Notes: generated from the sequence alone by a model not told the origin. A stretch of 64,000 nt of DNA from Dromaius novaehollandiae (GCF_036370855.1 NC_088103.1:10479404-10543403); one strand, 5' to 3'; positions 30,001-42,305 are shown, counted from the first letter of the stretch. Program-made: numbers and translations.

Positions 30001-33000
30001 GCAGGAATGAGGGAGGGGGAAGAGGTGGAGCTGGCATCTTTCAGCAGTTCAGAGCCATCACATCTGCAACAAAAGAACTGTCAGAAGAGCCGTAACACAA
30101 GCGGCTCAAAGCAAGGCCCAGCCTTGCAAGCTCCAATCTTCCCCCCATTCATTTTGTTATTGCCCTGCCAGGCGTCTCACCTGCTGCCTTGGACTGGCAC
30201 AGTAACAGTTCACAGGATTTAGCCAAGAGAAACAGCAGGAGCCGCTGCCCCGTCCGCTCCACACTTGCTGAATCTCAGACAGATGGCTGCTCATCCCTAA
30301 TCGACAGCCATCTGTGGAGTCACCAAGGAGCTTTGGTTGAGCCTCACAAGATCCTTTGATAAATCCTACTACACATACACGTTATGCTGCATTAATATGT
30401 GATATGTTACTGTGATGCTTTATAACTGGCTTGGTTCTGTGCAAATGGAAACACACTAATGAAAAGCTTTCAAAAAGATGCTGGAGGCAAAAGTACTAAC
30501 GAAAGCTTCCTCTAAGGACCTGAAATAACAGGGCACTGGTGTTCACCAACTCGTACATCTGAAGCTGCAGAACTTTTTATTATATGGCAGAGTAAAACTT
30601 ATTTAAACATTGAAGTAGAAGGGGGAGGAGAGTTAAGCAAGGATAATTACTCGAGTACAAGCTAAAGCAAAGGTAACAGAACGAAAAAACTACAGCTTAC
30701 ACATGCAAAAAGCTAACGGCACAGCCTAGCCAAACCCAGGGAAGGAGAAATTGCCACAGGAACAGGGTACCAGGTTACGGGGACGAGCACAGGGGACGTG
30801 CTCTGAAGAAAGTCATGTTCCATTCTACGTGCCTTACGCAGAAATGCACTACTGGTATTCATACAAACTGGCAGCACTGCAACGCAAAGCTACACTGCTT
30901 CATGGACTACCTTAAGCAACTACAATATTTTACAAGCATGCATTCATGGGACTACCCCAATATTAAGGATGCAGGTAAGTAATATAACATACTGACAGCA
31001 TCATTACTCTTTTGGAAGATCTCATGAGCCAGAAGCTTTAGTGGACCACAGTATACTCCTGATTTTGCTGATAAAAATCTCTGGATAGCATGAAAAGTTT
31101 TTCCGCTGTTTGTAGGACCAGCATGGAATATTATCTTTCTTTGAATAGCCCTGGCTTCTGGATACCTAAAAACACAAATAAAAAACAGATTTGTTTAATG
31201 TGTATGTTTAATCTGGCATTCTGGATACCAAGTTAGGTGAAATTCCAAATTGATTTAAACATTTCCATATCAGTAGACATTTAAAGTGTGGTAAAAGCAG
31301 AAGGATTAAGTTCTTAAATAGATCCAACATAAAGAGGCTACCATGTCTTAGATACTCATTTTCTAAATCATATGATGCTTTTCAAGATTTAGAGTGAAAT
31401 TCATACATGATGTGCACAAAGTGATTTCTCATTACTGTTTCCATTTCTGGGGTATATTAACATTTTAACATTCTGATGTCCTACTTCCCAAACAGATATG
31501 GCCACAAAACAGCTTTGCAGTGTATCTTGTAACAAAGACAAGAATTTCTGAGAAAATTTATTGTAAAACCAGATGGATACATGAAATGGAAAATATACAT
31601 CATGAAGCTTAAGTCCACAGTCTATGAAATTCTGTGACAGTAAGAAAAGAAAACACCACAGCCACTAAAACACACTGACCAGTTGGGCGGCAATCTTAAG
31701 TCACTGATCTTGCGCAAATCATCCATACAATCCAGCATCGGAAAAATCTGCTTTGCATGTCTCAAGAAAAATGGAAAGAGATCATCCACATGACCTAGAA
31801 GACAAACCCTTTTAAGAACGTTTGCATGCTTGCTTGTTTGAAGGCATGTATATTCATAAACTTAAAAAAAATAATCCTACCACATGCTTTCAACTTCTGG
31901 CTCTCTACAGTGGTCAATAATTATCTCAATAGCAGAAAGGTAAACTAACATGAGTACATAAACTCATTAAGCAACGTAATGCAAACAAAATAGCATGGAA
32001 AAAAAAAAATCTCACTTCAGTATATTCACTCCAGCTAGCCTACACACCTAAAGAAATTCTAAACCAAATGAGAGGCTATGCAAAATCTGTGTGAAAGCTT
32101 TTGTGTCCTAAGAAGATTTTAGGTTTTTCTTCCTAAATTCACATGCTGCCTTGAAATAAATAAATAAAGAAAAAAATCTTCTAAAATGATTTTATGTATA
32201 AAGAGAGACAAGCAGAGGACTTCTGGCTTCCTTAATCTACTAAAACTTGGGAAATCTGGTTAAAATTTGTAAATCCCCAACACTTAGGCCAGCAAAGAAA
32301 AAGCATCAAAGAAAGTCAACTCAGAAGAGAGATTCTGGTTCACTAGTCACCGTTCTGAATGTTTGCCGAGCAGACATGTAGACCTAAAGGTCTCATTTCA
32401 GGTCACACTCTGGCTGTCCAGCTTTCATAGCATTTCAAAGAACTGCCTGGATCTAGTAAATGTTATTATCTAACCCCCCAAACAATCAGTCATCTTTTTC
32501 ATTGAGAACTGATATTGAATAAATAAAAAGTTATTGTGAAAAACTTACATTTTGTAGGATTTTAATTATCATTAATTACAAACAAAGCTCACTTAAAAGT
32601 TAGAACTGACACAATAAACCATCCTTTATACTCCTATATATGCAAATTTTAAAGGATATAAATAATACTCATAGATACATAAATAAGGATTTCATATGAA
32701 AGATTTTATGCAGATACATTAAAATACTTCTAAAAAATTCTTAAATAAGAAAGCATTTTAAATCTACAAATTTACATTTTTAAATGAAATCTACAGGCAC
32801 TACAGCTCTTAAATTACCATTATTAAAAACACATGCATAGTGCCAAAGCTGAAGTTCTGAAGCTCATAAGCTTTACAGAAAGCTATTTCTGCTACTACCA
32901 ACTAGCATATCCTCTTGGTTAGGTGCAGTTAATTATGACACGCGATGCAATAAGCTATTGGTGCTACAGCGAAACAGAACAGCCACAGAGCTGCATTCCT

Positions 33001-36000
33001 AAGCTTTTAAAGCCACCTAGACAAGGGAATGCTCGCAAAGTGCCCCCTAGCGACTACCGAATTTTTTGAGGGGGGAATATATTGGCTGGGCACAAATGTT
33101 TCCAAAGAAAAGGAGGAGTGACTTTTTAATCTCTATTACAGTATGGTGGGAAGGTACACAGGAAGATAGTTAAGTATAGAAGCTAAAAACAAATACATTC
33201 ATAAAATACACATTTTATTTTACAAGCACTCCCGATACTTGCCTGCATCACAGCATATATCATTGAGAATAATATGCAAATCAGCACTCACAGAACTGGA
33301 TTCCATGATATATTTCCTAAAGCTTATAAACGCTTGGTGAAAAAGGCGAGCTGTAAGAGAAAAGAAAAAAGCAGACATGACTGGCATCAGAAAACTGTAT
33401 TTGTAAATACCTACCAAAACCACTAAGCAGTTCATTAAAAAACTATTCCTTTACGTGAGATAATACAAATAAACATAAAGGCTATTTGAACTTAGCAATG
33501 GAGATAACCTGAGCAGTGCTGTGGGATCAACCATAAAAGATCAAATCCACCTAATGCCATATGTGAATAAAGACCTCGGATGAAAATGTTTGTTAATTTA
33601 TTCAGATCAGAGTCTTAAATCATCTGAAGAAAACAAAGTTGCTCTACAACAGTAGGAAAAAAGAACATGCCACTAAAAGCCAAAGAAATCCAAGCCTGTA
33701 TGCCTGGCATATTCATCTTGCAGAGCACTGTGTATTCTATTAAACAGTGGAGAAGGGGGGCATGGGTGGGTGCCCACAGCAATAAAATGATTTCACATAA
33801 AAAAAAAAAAAGCCATGTTAGAAGGCCATTTGCTCACCATCTAATCCATTTTCTGCTCCTAGTCTCTGGATTTCTTTTCTTTTGTAAAACTTATTCAAGT
33901 TTTTTAGAACTTCACCTGAAAGAAAGAGTAACATTTCTGAGTTATCAGGTTTACCTTTTCTCAAAATTAAATCAAACACTACTGACCTGAAGATCATGGC
34001 TTATAGTCTTATTACTTTAGAGGGAGGAAGCCTTTGCCCTGATGAAGAGACTCAAGTGATTTCTGCCTAGATTAATTACAAACAATATTTGAGTTTACTG
34101 TGGAAGATGACAATCTTAAAATGCAGCACAAAGAACGGCCATGCAGATGGGGTCACTCCAGTGCAGTACCCGAGATGAGACTCTACCTGTTACTAGATAG
34201 GAAAGTGTAAGTGAACCTGCAGCTAACTTGTTACAAAACAGAAGGATAAACAGGCAAATCTGGGGGACATTTTTTGCTTCTTTTCACCCGTACCTACCAG
34301 TAAACAGTAGGCTTTAACGTGAAAGTTAAATCTGCTTATGTCACTCAGTGAAAGCTTTCACTGTATCTCCTCTGAGAGAGTTTCTTCCCTCCTCACTGCT
34401 TCCAAGATACATTCTCCAGAAAGAACAGACACACCAGACACATTATCTTCCTCTTTCCAGCTTAAATAACAGTGAGGAGAAAATGACTTGACAGACACTC
34501 TTCCTATATCATCTGGCAGCAAATCAGATTTGTTTGCATAGAATCTTTTGTTATAAAGTTATTAATAAACCCCTTCCCTAAACACTTTCCCCACACACAC
34601 TTTTTCTGACGGCTTTATAAACTGAGGTATGATCTCAAATCTCATCTTCTAGTGGATGGTTCACCACTATAAAGTCAGCACCAGTGCTCTTCTCCGCAGT
34701 ACCAGATGCTCAAGTGATGCATAACATTGTTATTTTTTGCTCCTGTCCAAACCAGTGGAACAGGTAGAAAATATTAGTCAAAACAACTTTTGCTTACAAG
34801 TTCAAAAAAATGGGACTAATCTGAGGGCTAACAGCCACCTCAGAGGGTGGTTTCCCTTTGGCCCACCAAAGAAACACTACAGCTTGGAGGCCAAGTGCAA
34901 CGGACTGTGCAAGCACAGCAATGAGTCTGCTCCAGCAATGCCAGCCTGTAAGTCTCCCCTCGCTTCTGCCTGTCCTTTGGGTGCACTGACTCTGTGCACA
35001 CAAAAAACATTCTTCTAGGTGAATTCTGAACTGAATTCTGAAATAGTAGGCACTGGATTTCTACCACTTCAACTTTTTAGCCTTATTAGAAGAATTAAAG
35101 GATCAAAGATTTCAGACATATTTCAAGAATATCATGTATGATAATATTTTTGAATATTAAAAGTAGCTGGACAGATATTACTTGAATTCTCAAAGGAAAC
35201 TGCAAGGAAACTATTTACTAATGTATGGTTTGAATTTAGTTCATTAAACATCAGTTAAATCACAATGGCAAAAAAAAGCATCCCCTTTATCTTCAGCAGA
35301 TCAGAAACCCTCAATCTAGCCAATGCAGTAAGCAGCTGACATAAACTTAATCACTTGTAGATCTGAATTTCAAGAAACCTCACATTTTAAAATGCTAGGA
35401 CTGGTACGTAAAGCAGCACACCACTGGTTTGCCAGCAGAAGTCAGCGAACACCACACTACCCTGCTCTGCTCTCTGCATTTAACTCCCTCACTCTGAAGT
35501 CTCTGCCTCGAGATAGAAAGCTCCCCTTGCGATCAACTCATGTAATTGCGAGATTGCCCCCCTTTCTAAGCAGCTGTATTCTAGAGCAGAGAGACCACTT
35601 TCAATAATAAAACATCATCAGGTGAGAAGAATTTGGCAAAGCAGAGAACAGGAGCAGCACAAAGCCAGAAGAGCAAAATCAGTGGCTACACCCACACCCC
35701 GTTCTGAAAAGACTTCCCACCTCCCATTCCTGGTTACAGTAGTCTGTCAACAGATTTCAATTTACAGTCTGAAGACTCCTTCTGATGTGTTTGTAGAGGT
35801 AACTAAGCAAGATCAAGCCCACTGCCAGTGGGCTAACACTTACTACACAGACATCCATATCCATGTCAGAAAATGTTTTAATGCCCAGAAATCAAAGAGA
35901 GACTGGAAGACACTGCATTAAAAGAATATATGGGGCTAAATGTCTCTTCAGAGCTTACATGAGAGCTTTTGAAAGACTGGAAAGCATAAAACAACATTAA

Positions 36001-39000
36001 CAGTTAACATGACATCAACCATCAATCTAAATTCACCACACACTAGCTTTACTACAAGATGAAAAGGTCAACACCAGAATATTTGTTACTATCCTAGGCA
36101 GCATGACGTTGAGATCATCATAGCTCTCAACATTCAAGGTCACTCTCCCTCCTAAGCACAATTACTTGCCTTAACAATAAGGTACGTCTAAACAAAACAA
36201 AGCTGGCATTGCAGAACAAGCAGGTATGCCCATGCTAGCTTTAATCAGCTACGTATAGTAGCACCTATCTCTACAACCTGAACTAGCAATCAGGGTACAT
36301 ACCCAGGAGATGTGTTCTACGTCTACCATTATCCTTTTTATCATTTACTCCTGTTCTAAGATTTCCCTTTTCAACCTTTTTTCTCATTTTTAGGACACCG
36401 TTTTAGCTCTTACTCCCTAATTACTTTGATTCCTTAGTAGGATTTTTTTAAGGTTCTGTATAAAAAGGTGTCCTGACACCGCAGCACTGTTCAGAAACTA
36501 TGCAGTTAGCTTCCAAATGTATCACATTCACTTAAACAGTTTAGTCCTATTTGTAGGACATTCGTTCCATTATTTTCCTGCATCTGAGATCATAACAGTC
36601 CGTTTCAACAGGACCACACACCTCCATGGGGCGGTTCAAGCACTTTATTTTAAAATTCCTCCAGAAGTATTAGAAGACTGACACCATCCAGTCCAAGTGA
36701 TGTTACACATCTAATGTTAACCTGTTTCCTCCAGCACTTCCCATTTCTGACACAGGAGCGGCTGACACCATCTCCTCTTTCCTAGCTTACACTTCTCATT
36801 GGTAAGGACAGGTCCCTGGTCAGACAACGTGGTAAACTGACCATTAGGGCTCCAAATCAACCACCGTATTCAAGAATCCTGAAGCCACACAGCAGAAAGT
36901 GCTGAACTGACATAGGGTCAGTTTGTCTGTTCGAATTTATCAAAAAATGGTTAATGCATCATCTCCATACCCCGAGGTCTGCATCCAAACCAGACCTCAT
37001 TTGTGCTGCCAGCTGATTTAGCAACATTCAGGCCCAGTCTTAAAGATTATGGAACCAGGTACTCATCTTTCTCCCTCTGTACTGATGGCAGGTCACTTAT
37101 CTTTACAATATCCCCATTTTCTGTCACTGCTGTCTTTATGCTCTCTTTTTTTGATACCAGATGTTTGAGTAGATGTCTTGCCTTTTTTCACCCTCCTTTC
37201 TAAAATTAGCATCACAGTTTCAATTTTTTATGCAATTGCTCCTTAGATATTTCACTATAAAGTCCTTGTGTATTACCTAACCGCTCAACTATAATCAGCT
37301 TGTTTAAGGAAGCAAGCAATCATATAAGATGTTTAAAAAACACCTACCTAAATCTTAAACCATTCTGTCATATGATAATTTCATACTGCTCTATTAATTG
37401 TTTCCCATAACTCTGTGCACTTGGGCTTTTGGGCAAGGATGTCATCATTATACAATTATATCAGTAATACTGCTAAAGTAAAAGCAATATAAGGCAAAGT
37501 AAACGCAATGAAAGGAATAGAAAGACACATTCTGGCGTAACCTCTACAAGTGAAGTTCAAAAACAATGCATCTGCTAATTGCAGTAAGTAATTAGTGGGT
37601 TACAACCCACTTGATAGCCCAGAATTAAAAGGATATGCCACCACTCAATGATACGCTTCCTGCAAAATCACAAGAGGCAGCATAAAGATGCAGCTGTGAA
37701 ATGAATTCCACTACATGGAGTTAAGCAGGACATTTGCTACAAAGGTTTGTGTAAAACTGGCTTTGCAAAAGCGTGCTTCTAAAAAGGCTTCACTTATACT
37801 GACAGCCTTTGACTAGCTTGAAATATATGACCATTGTATCACTTCAACAAATAACAAGCTAACAAGATGATTCATATTGGAATTAAGCACATTGTAAATA
37901 ACAAAGTTTCTTTAGAAGTTGTACTAAGAAAGCCTGTAAATACTCAGCCTACAAATCTTTATTTCCAGAATTTAGTTCAGTACCAGACAGTGGAATTTGA
38001 CAGACTATCTTTAGTGAAAGTATCACAAAAACAAATGGTTGCATGATTCAGTGCATGATGAGAACATGACAAAGAAAAAAGCCAGAGGAAGGGTATTTAT
38101 TTTATTTTTAAAAACAGGTATTTGATAAGGAAGGTCTCCTTAATTTTCCTTTTTACCATTACTGCTGGGGTTCAAAATACAAAGTTACTAGTAGCTGCAC
38201 ACAGAGAGTTACAGGCCAACAGGCCAGACAAAGCACCACACTGGCCAGATGTTGGTACTCCTCACAGGTCTTGTGTGAAAGAGCTTCAGTCTGTTTGAAG
38301 CAGTTAATTTTTATTTGTGGGAACGTAAATGGTTTTAGCCAATCTGTTATCTCAACATGAGTTACCAGAGTTCAGACAGAATCTATGCTTATTTTCCCAG
38401 AGCATTTTAGCTATAACTTTGAAGAAACCAAACATTACTCATTTGCTCATATAGGAGACACGCAGCTGTGTATGAGTAAGATGCTATCGTTCAGATTTAT
38501 TAGCATCTGAGGAAGGCACTAGTAACTTAAGGTGACACTTAAAGAGGAGTCTGAAGACGACACAGATTTCTTGTATTACACCTGTTCAGGATTTCCCTCC
38601 TGGCTATCAGCCTTTTTAGCTGTCAGAGCCATGCATCCCTTTCTTGGAGGCTCTAAACAAATTAAGATCATCTTCCCATGTTTCCTTTACCTGGAGTTAA
38701 TACAAATAATAACCCATTGAACACTTGATTAGGAGAGCACATAGTAACAAAAGTTTTCATTTACGCCCCCTTTGCTTGGGGTTACCAAACATCAAAACGA
38801 GCTAAAACTTGTTTCTTACTTAAGTATTTGAAAAAGGCATTCTGGCACAACTAGATAAATAAGACTATTCCCAAGCGGAAGACTGAAAGGGATGAAGAAT
38901 GAATAGCATGTACAGCTCATAATTAAAATGAAAGAAAAAGCTGAACAAAGTAGTTGCAACATATGAAGTTTCTTGAGGAGTAATTACATAAGAAGACATC

Positions 39001-39642
39001 AAAAACAGACCAGAAACATCAAGCATCTAAAGGTTAATGAAGCGTTTCTTTTCCGTTTCCACTTACAAGTCAAAATCTGACCGTGCGGAAGTGACAGGAA
39101 ATACACCTAACGGAATATACAGCGGATAAATAAGGCATCCGAGAGAGACGCTCTTTTGCTTCCTGTCAAGGCTGGATTCGGGCTGCTCCTGACACACTTA
39201 GGGGCTCCGATAACACAACCAGCACGGCAGCAGGCAGCTCTTCACGCCGCTGCTACGGCTAATACCCGCACTTAGCTTTACTCAGCCTTCAGAACGGCGG
39301 GGACGGCCCGGCGGCCTGAGGGGGCGGCACGCGAGGGAGGCCGGGCCCGCGCGCGCCCGCCAACGGCCGCCGCTAACGGCCGCACTCACCCTTGTCGAGC
39401 GGCCGCGTGAGCTCGGCGCCCACGTCCTCGCCGGGCGCGCCGTCGGCGGGCCTCAGCGGCACGGGCACGAAGAGGGAGGTGTCGGGGGCCCGCGAGCCGC
39501 CCCCGCCGGCCGCGGAGGAGGCGGAGGCGGGGCGCAGCGCGGCGGCAGCGGCGGCGGGGCGCGGCGGAGGGGCGCCGCCGTGGCGGAGGACGAGCCCCGC
39601 GCGCGCCGCGAGCCGCGGCAGCGGCCACGCGCACCGCCGCAT
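20513..39642 (-). CDS. SUPV3L1: SUPV3L1, mitochondrial ATP-dependent RNA/DNA helicase (SUV3)
   Basis: Superfamily 2 DExH-type helicase (Ski2-like/Suv3 family) of the mitochondrial matrix. It unwinds structured RNA using ATP and hands it to polynucleotide phosphorylase for degradation. Fifteen exons join in one open frame of 800 codons (human 786). Seen in order: an Arg/Ala-rich N-terminus of presequence type ([17 protein letters not shown]), Walker A GPTNSGKT (201-208), motif II DEIQM (285-289), [17 protein letters not shown], motif [12 protein letters not shown], motif [10 protein letters not shown] (460-467), then the helical C-terminal domain. The start at 39642 was chosen because the distance to the conserved SLFVP segment then resembles the human protein; an in-frame ATG 60 codons further up lies inside the promoter motifs. 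The basic tail ends in KKKK and lacks the human acidic end EPDSD. VPS26A lies upstream and HKDC1 downstream on the same strand. Confidence 0.96.
21405..21553 (-). CDS. SUPV3L1: SUPV3L1 coding exon 14
   Basis: 149 nt: [49 protein letters not shown]. Acceptor CCAG|TTTGCG, donor TTAAG|GTATTG. Confidence 0.95.
23175..23198. repeat. Poly-A tract, 24 bases
   Basis: Uninterrupted A24 on the plus strand in SUPV3L1 intron 13. Confidence 0.9.
23367..23543 (-). CDS. SUPV3L1: SUPV3L1 coding exon 13
   Basis: 177 nt: [20 protein letters not shown], then [20 protein letters not shown] and PFVCTTLLK. Acceptor CCTCACAG-type AG|GATATT at 23545-23544, donor TTGAAG|GTCAGT. Confidence 0.95.
25042..25122 (-). 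CDS. SUPV3L1: SUPV3L1 coding exon 12
   Basis: 81 nt: [20 protein letters not shown] then ATLSNLI. Acceptor TTAG|GCAGCT, donor CTAATT|GTAAGA. Confidence 0.95.
25500..25719 (-). CDS. SUPV3L1: SUPV3L1 coding exon 11 (helicase motif VI)
   Basis: 220 nt: [53 protein letters not shown]. The arginine-finger motif QISGRAGR is intact. Acceptor TCAG|GTGTAT, donor GTGAAG|GTGAGA. Confidence 0.96.
26382..26475 (-). CDS. SUPV3L1: SUPV3L1 coding exon 10 (helicase motif V)
   Basis: 94 nt: [20 protein letters not shown] then [11 protein letters not shown]. Acceptor TTAG|GAACAA, donor CAATTT|GTAAGT. Confidence 0.95.
26587..26613. repeat. Poly-T tract, 27 bases
   Basis: T27 on the plus strand in SUPV3L1 intron 9, about 110 bases upstream (in transcript sense) of exon 10. 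Confidence 0.9.
26932..27112 (-). CDS. SUPV3L1: SUPV3L1 coding exon 9
   Basis: 181 nt, start of the second RecA-like lobe: [51 protein letters not shown]. Acceptor CTAG|GTCCGA, donor CACCAG|GTAAAG. Confidence 0.96.
28062..28153 (-). CDS. SUPV3L1: SUPV3L1 coding exon 8
   Basis: 92 nt: [20 protein letters not shown] then [11 protein letters not shown]. Acceptor TCAG|GGCTCT, donor GTTGAG|GTAGGC. Confidence 0.95.
29281..29358 (-). CDS. SUPV3L1: SUPV3L1 coding exon 7 (helicase motif II)
   Basis: 78 nt: [20 protein letters not shown] then TRALL. DEIQ is the Walker B/motif II that coordinates magnesium-ATP. Acceptor TAAG|ATGAAG, donor CTAG|GTAAGC. Confidence 0.96.
29657..29768 (-). CDS. SUPV3L1: SUPV3L1 coding exon 6
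   Basis: 112 nt: [20 protein letters not shown] then [18 protein letters not shown]. Acceptor TTAG|AATGTG, donor CACCTT|GTATGT. Its upstream intron carries a C-rich tract (G-rich on the plus strand, 29830-29854). Confidence 0.95.
29830..29854 (+). repeat. G-rich tract with quadruplex potential
   Basis: Four G-runs of 4-6 separated by single bases (GGGG C GGGGG A GGGGGG A GGGGGG) on the plus strand. The SUPV3L1 pre-mRNA carries the C-rich complement about 60 bases upstream of exon 6. Confidence 0.8.
30997..31165 (-). CDS. SUPV3L1: SUPV3L1 coding exon 5 (Walker A)
   Basis: 169 nt. Encodes [20 protein letters not shown] with the ATP-binding P-loop, then [20 protein letters not shown]. Acceptor TTAG|GTATCC, donor GATGCT|GTCAGT. 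Confidence 0.96.
31680..31794 (-). CDS. SUPV3L1: SUPV3L1 coding exon 4
   Basis: 115 nt: [20 protein letters not shown] then [18 protein letters not shown]. Acceptor CTAG|GTCATG, donor AACTG|GTCAGT. Confidence 0.95.
33243..33350 (-). CDS. SUPV3L1: SUPV3L1 coding exon 3 (followed by a GC donor)
   Basis: 108 nt: [19 protein letters not shown] then [18 protein letters not shown]. The frame into exon 4 (GCA G|GT CAT) requires the exon to end at GATGCAG, so the intron begins GCAAGT. Confidence 0.93.
33838..33915 (-). CDS. SUPV3L1: SUPV3L1 coding exon 2
   Basis: 78 nt: [20 protein letters not shown] then ENGLD. Acceptor TCAG|GTGAAG, donor GATG|GTGAGC. Confidence 0.95.
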
Positions 39643-39850
39643 CGGCAGCGAAGGGCAGCAGCGGCGGTAGCGGCGCGGCCCTTGTACGTCATCGCGCCGC
39701 GACCGCCCTCCGCGCAGCCGCCGCCGGGGCGGGGCGGGGCGCGAGGCAGCGGCGGGAAAATGGCGGCGGCCGCCCGTTGCCCGGCTGGAGAGAGCGGCGC
39801 TGCTCTGCCGCGGCTGCGGCACCGTGAGAGGCGCTGAGAAGGTGAAGGAG
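39290..39850. promoter_or_regulatory. CpG-island promoter of SUPV3L1
   Basis: Dense CG dinucleotides covering SUPV3L1 exon 1 and its upstream flank. Seen within it: TACGTCA (39685-39691, CRE-like), GC boxes (39726-39741), and an E2F/YY1-like composite GGCGGGAAAATGGCGGC (39751-39767) about 110 bases above the ATG. TATA-less housekeeping promoter by inference. Confidence 0.75.
39390..39642 (-). CDS. SUPV3L1: SUPV3L1 coding exon 1 (mitochondrial presequence)
   Basis: 253 nt, very GC-rich. Encodes [19 protein letters not shown], an Ala/Pro/Ser-rich stretch, then [19 protein letters not shown] and [12 protein letters not shown]. Donor CAAGG|GTGAGT. The Ala-rich run is expanded relative to the human N-terminus. 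Confidence 0.92.
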
Positions 39851-42305
39851 GAGGTGTGAAAGGGGTGTTACAGCAGCACAGCTTTTTTTTAAAAAATAAA
39901 AAAAAAAAAGAGAGAGAGACCCCCAAGTCATTCCCGGGAAGGAAACTTCGGCGGAGCAGCTGCTAAGACAGCTTTATTAGGAACATGCCGCTCTTCTATG
40001 AGGAAGCTTGAGCTACACTCCAAGAAATCTTGGGCTGCTTGGTTCAGAAATTAGAACAGCCTATGCCGGTGTCAGGATTAAACATAAAGTTCAATTCCTA
40101 GCAAAAACTGAGGATTGTTCAGCAAGAAGGTGGTGTGTGAGTCACCCCTTGGGGTCAACATAGAAGACAGCGCAGAGAGTGGAGTTATAGCATAGGCAGG
40201 GTAGGTACACTCATTAAATCCCCATGGTTTTTGGCTTTAAAACCCAGACAGGGCCCACTACCAGACTAGCAGCAGCACAGCATTATCTCCCCCTGTGCTC
40301 TCAACACTTGCCCACAGACCAGCAAGCAGAGAAGTTGAGCCTACAGGTGCATTCTGTGCTTTGATATAATGTGCTAGAGAGGAAGGAGCAGGGGGTCCAG
40401 ATCATTAATAAATACACTTCACTGCTGTCCCATAAAGTCCTTTTCTACTTAAGATCAAATGAATCACAACAGTGCATTTTTGTAAATACATGGATAAATT
40501 CAGTTATCACAGACTCCCTCACTTGTAAATGTTCTCCTTCCATACAGTGCCATGCACTGCTGTTGTAAAGGGCAGAGCCCAGACAAGTTACAACATACAT
40601 CCCAATTAACAGAGACAACCCAGTGTTTAGTGAGAATACAGCTATTTTAATAATTCAAATAGCAGCTCATTATGTTTCTTGTTTATTATACATGGTTGCA
40701 CAATCTGAGGCTGGTTAAATACAATCTGTTCTCAAAATCTCTTGAAATAATTTCCAGATTACTACATGCAAGTGACCATGAAAATATTTGGCTTATAATT
40801 TTATTCTTTTTTTAAAGTTCTGAACAGGCACTTACATGAGGGAGTTAAGTTTGCTCTCAAAGATATCCACATGAAGAGAAGTATCCTAGCATAAAGTACA
40901 CAGAATCTTTGTCCGCTTTATCAAAGTGCCACAGTAATAAAACAGTTCTTACAGAAATGTAATTCAGTTATTTACTTACTCATAAAGTAAGGTTACCAAT
41001 GACACTTGCACTGAAGTTGAAAAGTCTTGGTTTAAAGGCCAAGTGAACTACAAGCGCAAGTAGCCTTCCACACAGCAGGCTTCATTTTATGCCCAAGCCA
41101 CATGTCTGATAACAGACTACATGCTCAACTGTGAATAGATGAAGGCTAACTTGTTTAAGATATTTCTCCAAACAAACACTAAATGCATACGAGATGATTA
41201 AGACAAACAATCTGCTTTGCTAGACAAGCTTCTAGTAGTTTTGAAGCTCACCTGGCTTCAAAATACCTTTCAAGAAGAGCACAAAAAAAGCTTATTTACC
41301 CTCGTAACAGGCCTTGATGGACTCAGGAGGATGTCCTTTGAGGATGTTTTGCCTCTCCTGTTAGGACAGTGAGGAAAAACTGTGAAGACAGTGGAAATGT
41401 GAATCCAGGAGGAATAATTGTGTATTTGCAAAATAATCAATGTTACCAGTGTTTGTTTCATCAATAAGGGATAATTACTTTCACATATTTCAGCCACTCA
41501 CCACCTCAAAGTGAAATAGTGAGAACATCTCTACTTTCACTAGTTACTGGGCAATGAACCTTAGAAAGTCAGAAGTCACTCAGATGACAGGCTCAGGAAA
41601 AGTATGGTAGAATGAGTGGTGTTTGGTTTTTTTTTTTTTTTTTTTTTTTTTTTGGCAAAGATGTTTACTAACATTCTTTGTTACTAACAGATTGAAAGCT
41701 TCTTAAAAACCTTGGTAAGGTAGCTGAAGGCTCCACAGTTATCATTTTCATAGCATATACATGCAGTTTGAGTTAAACTCTAATATGATAATTAGAAGTC
41801 TTTTAGGGCAAGAAGTCCATCGCAAGCCTTGATTTTTAGTGTGATTTAGTCAATTGTCTTAACTGTGGTTTCAAAACAGAAAGAAAAAAATGCAGATAAG
41901 CAACATTTGAAAGAGACATGCAATAAACAACATGAATGGAGAAGGGAAATGCTTTAGTCTACACAATATAGGTGATCAGCAAAATCAAATATACCAGCCT
42001 ACCATGCATGGAAGTAACTAGATTTAAGCTTATGCATATCCAAGTGCGTAACATTATCAAATAAAAGTAAATGTGCAGTATAAAATAGTAGCTTAAGAAA
42101 GTTCCAGTGTTTGAGAAAGCACTTTATTTTAAATGTATATACATACTTGAATGTTTAACTGAAGAATATTTTAGTAGTATGGTAAATGCAGCACTGCAAG
42201 ATGAAGGAAGACAGTTGTAATGGGAATTTTGGCCTTCGTTTCCCACAGGCTGCTGCCATCTCTAACCTGCTGAAGCATTGCAAGAGTTTTTCATCTTATA
42301 CCAGT
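39851..42305. other. VPS26A 3' UTR and VPS26A - SUPV3L1 intergenic region
   Basis: Mostly AT-rich DNA that must hold the VPS26A 3' UTR. Candidate AATAAA signals on the minus strand lie at 42123-42128 (about 180 bases past the stop), 40800-40805, 40682-40687 and 39973-39978; sequence alone cannot choose among them. Contains a T27 run at 41627-41653. No other gene seen. Confidence 0.6.
41627..41653. repeat. Poly-T tract, 27 bases
   Basis: T27 on the plus strand in the VPS26A 3' flank. Confidence 0.9.
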
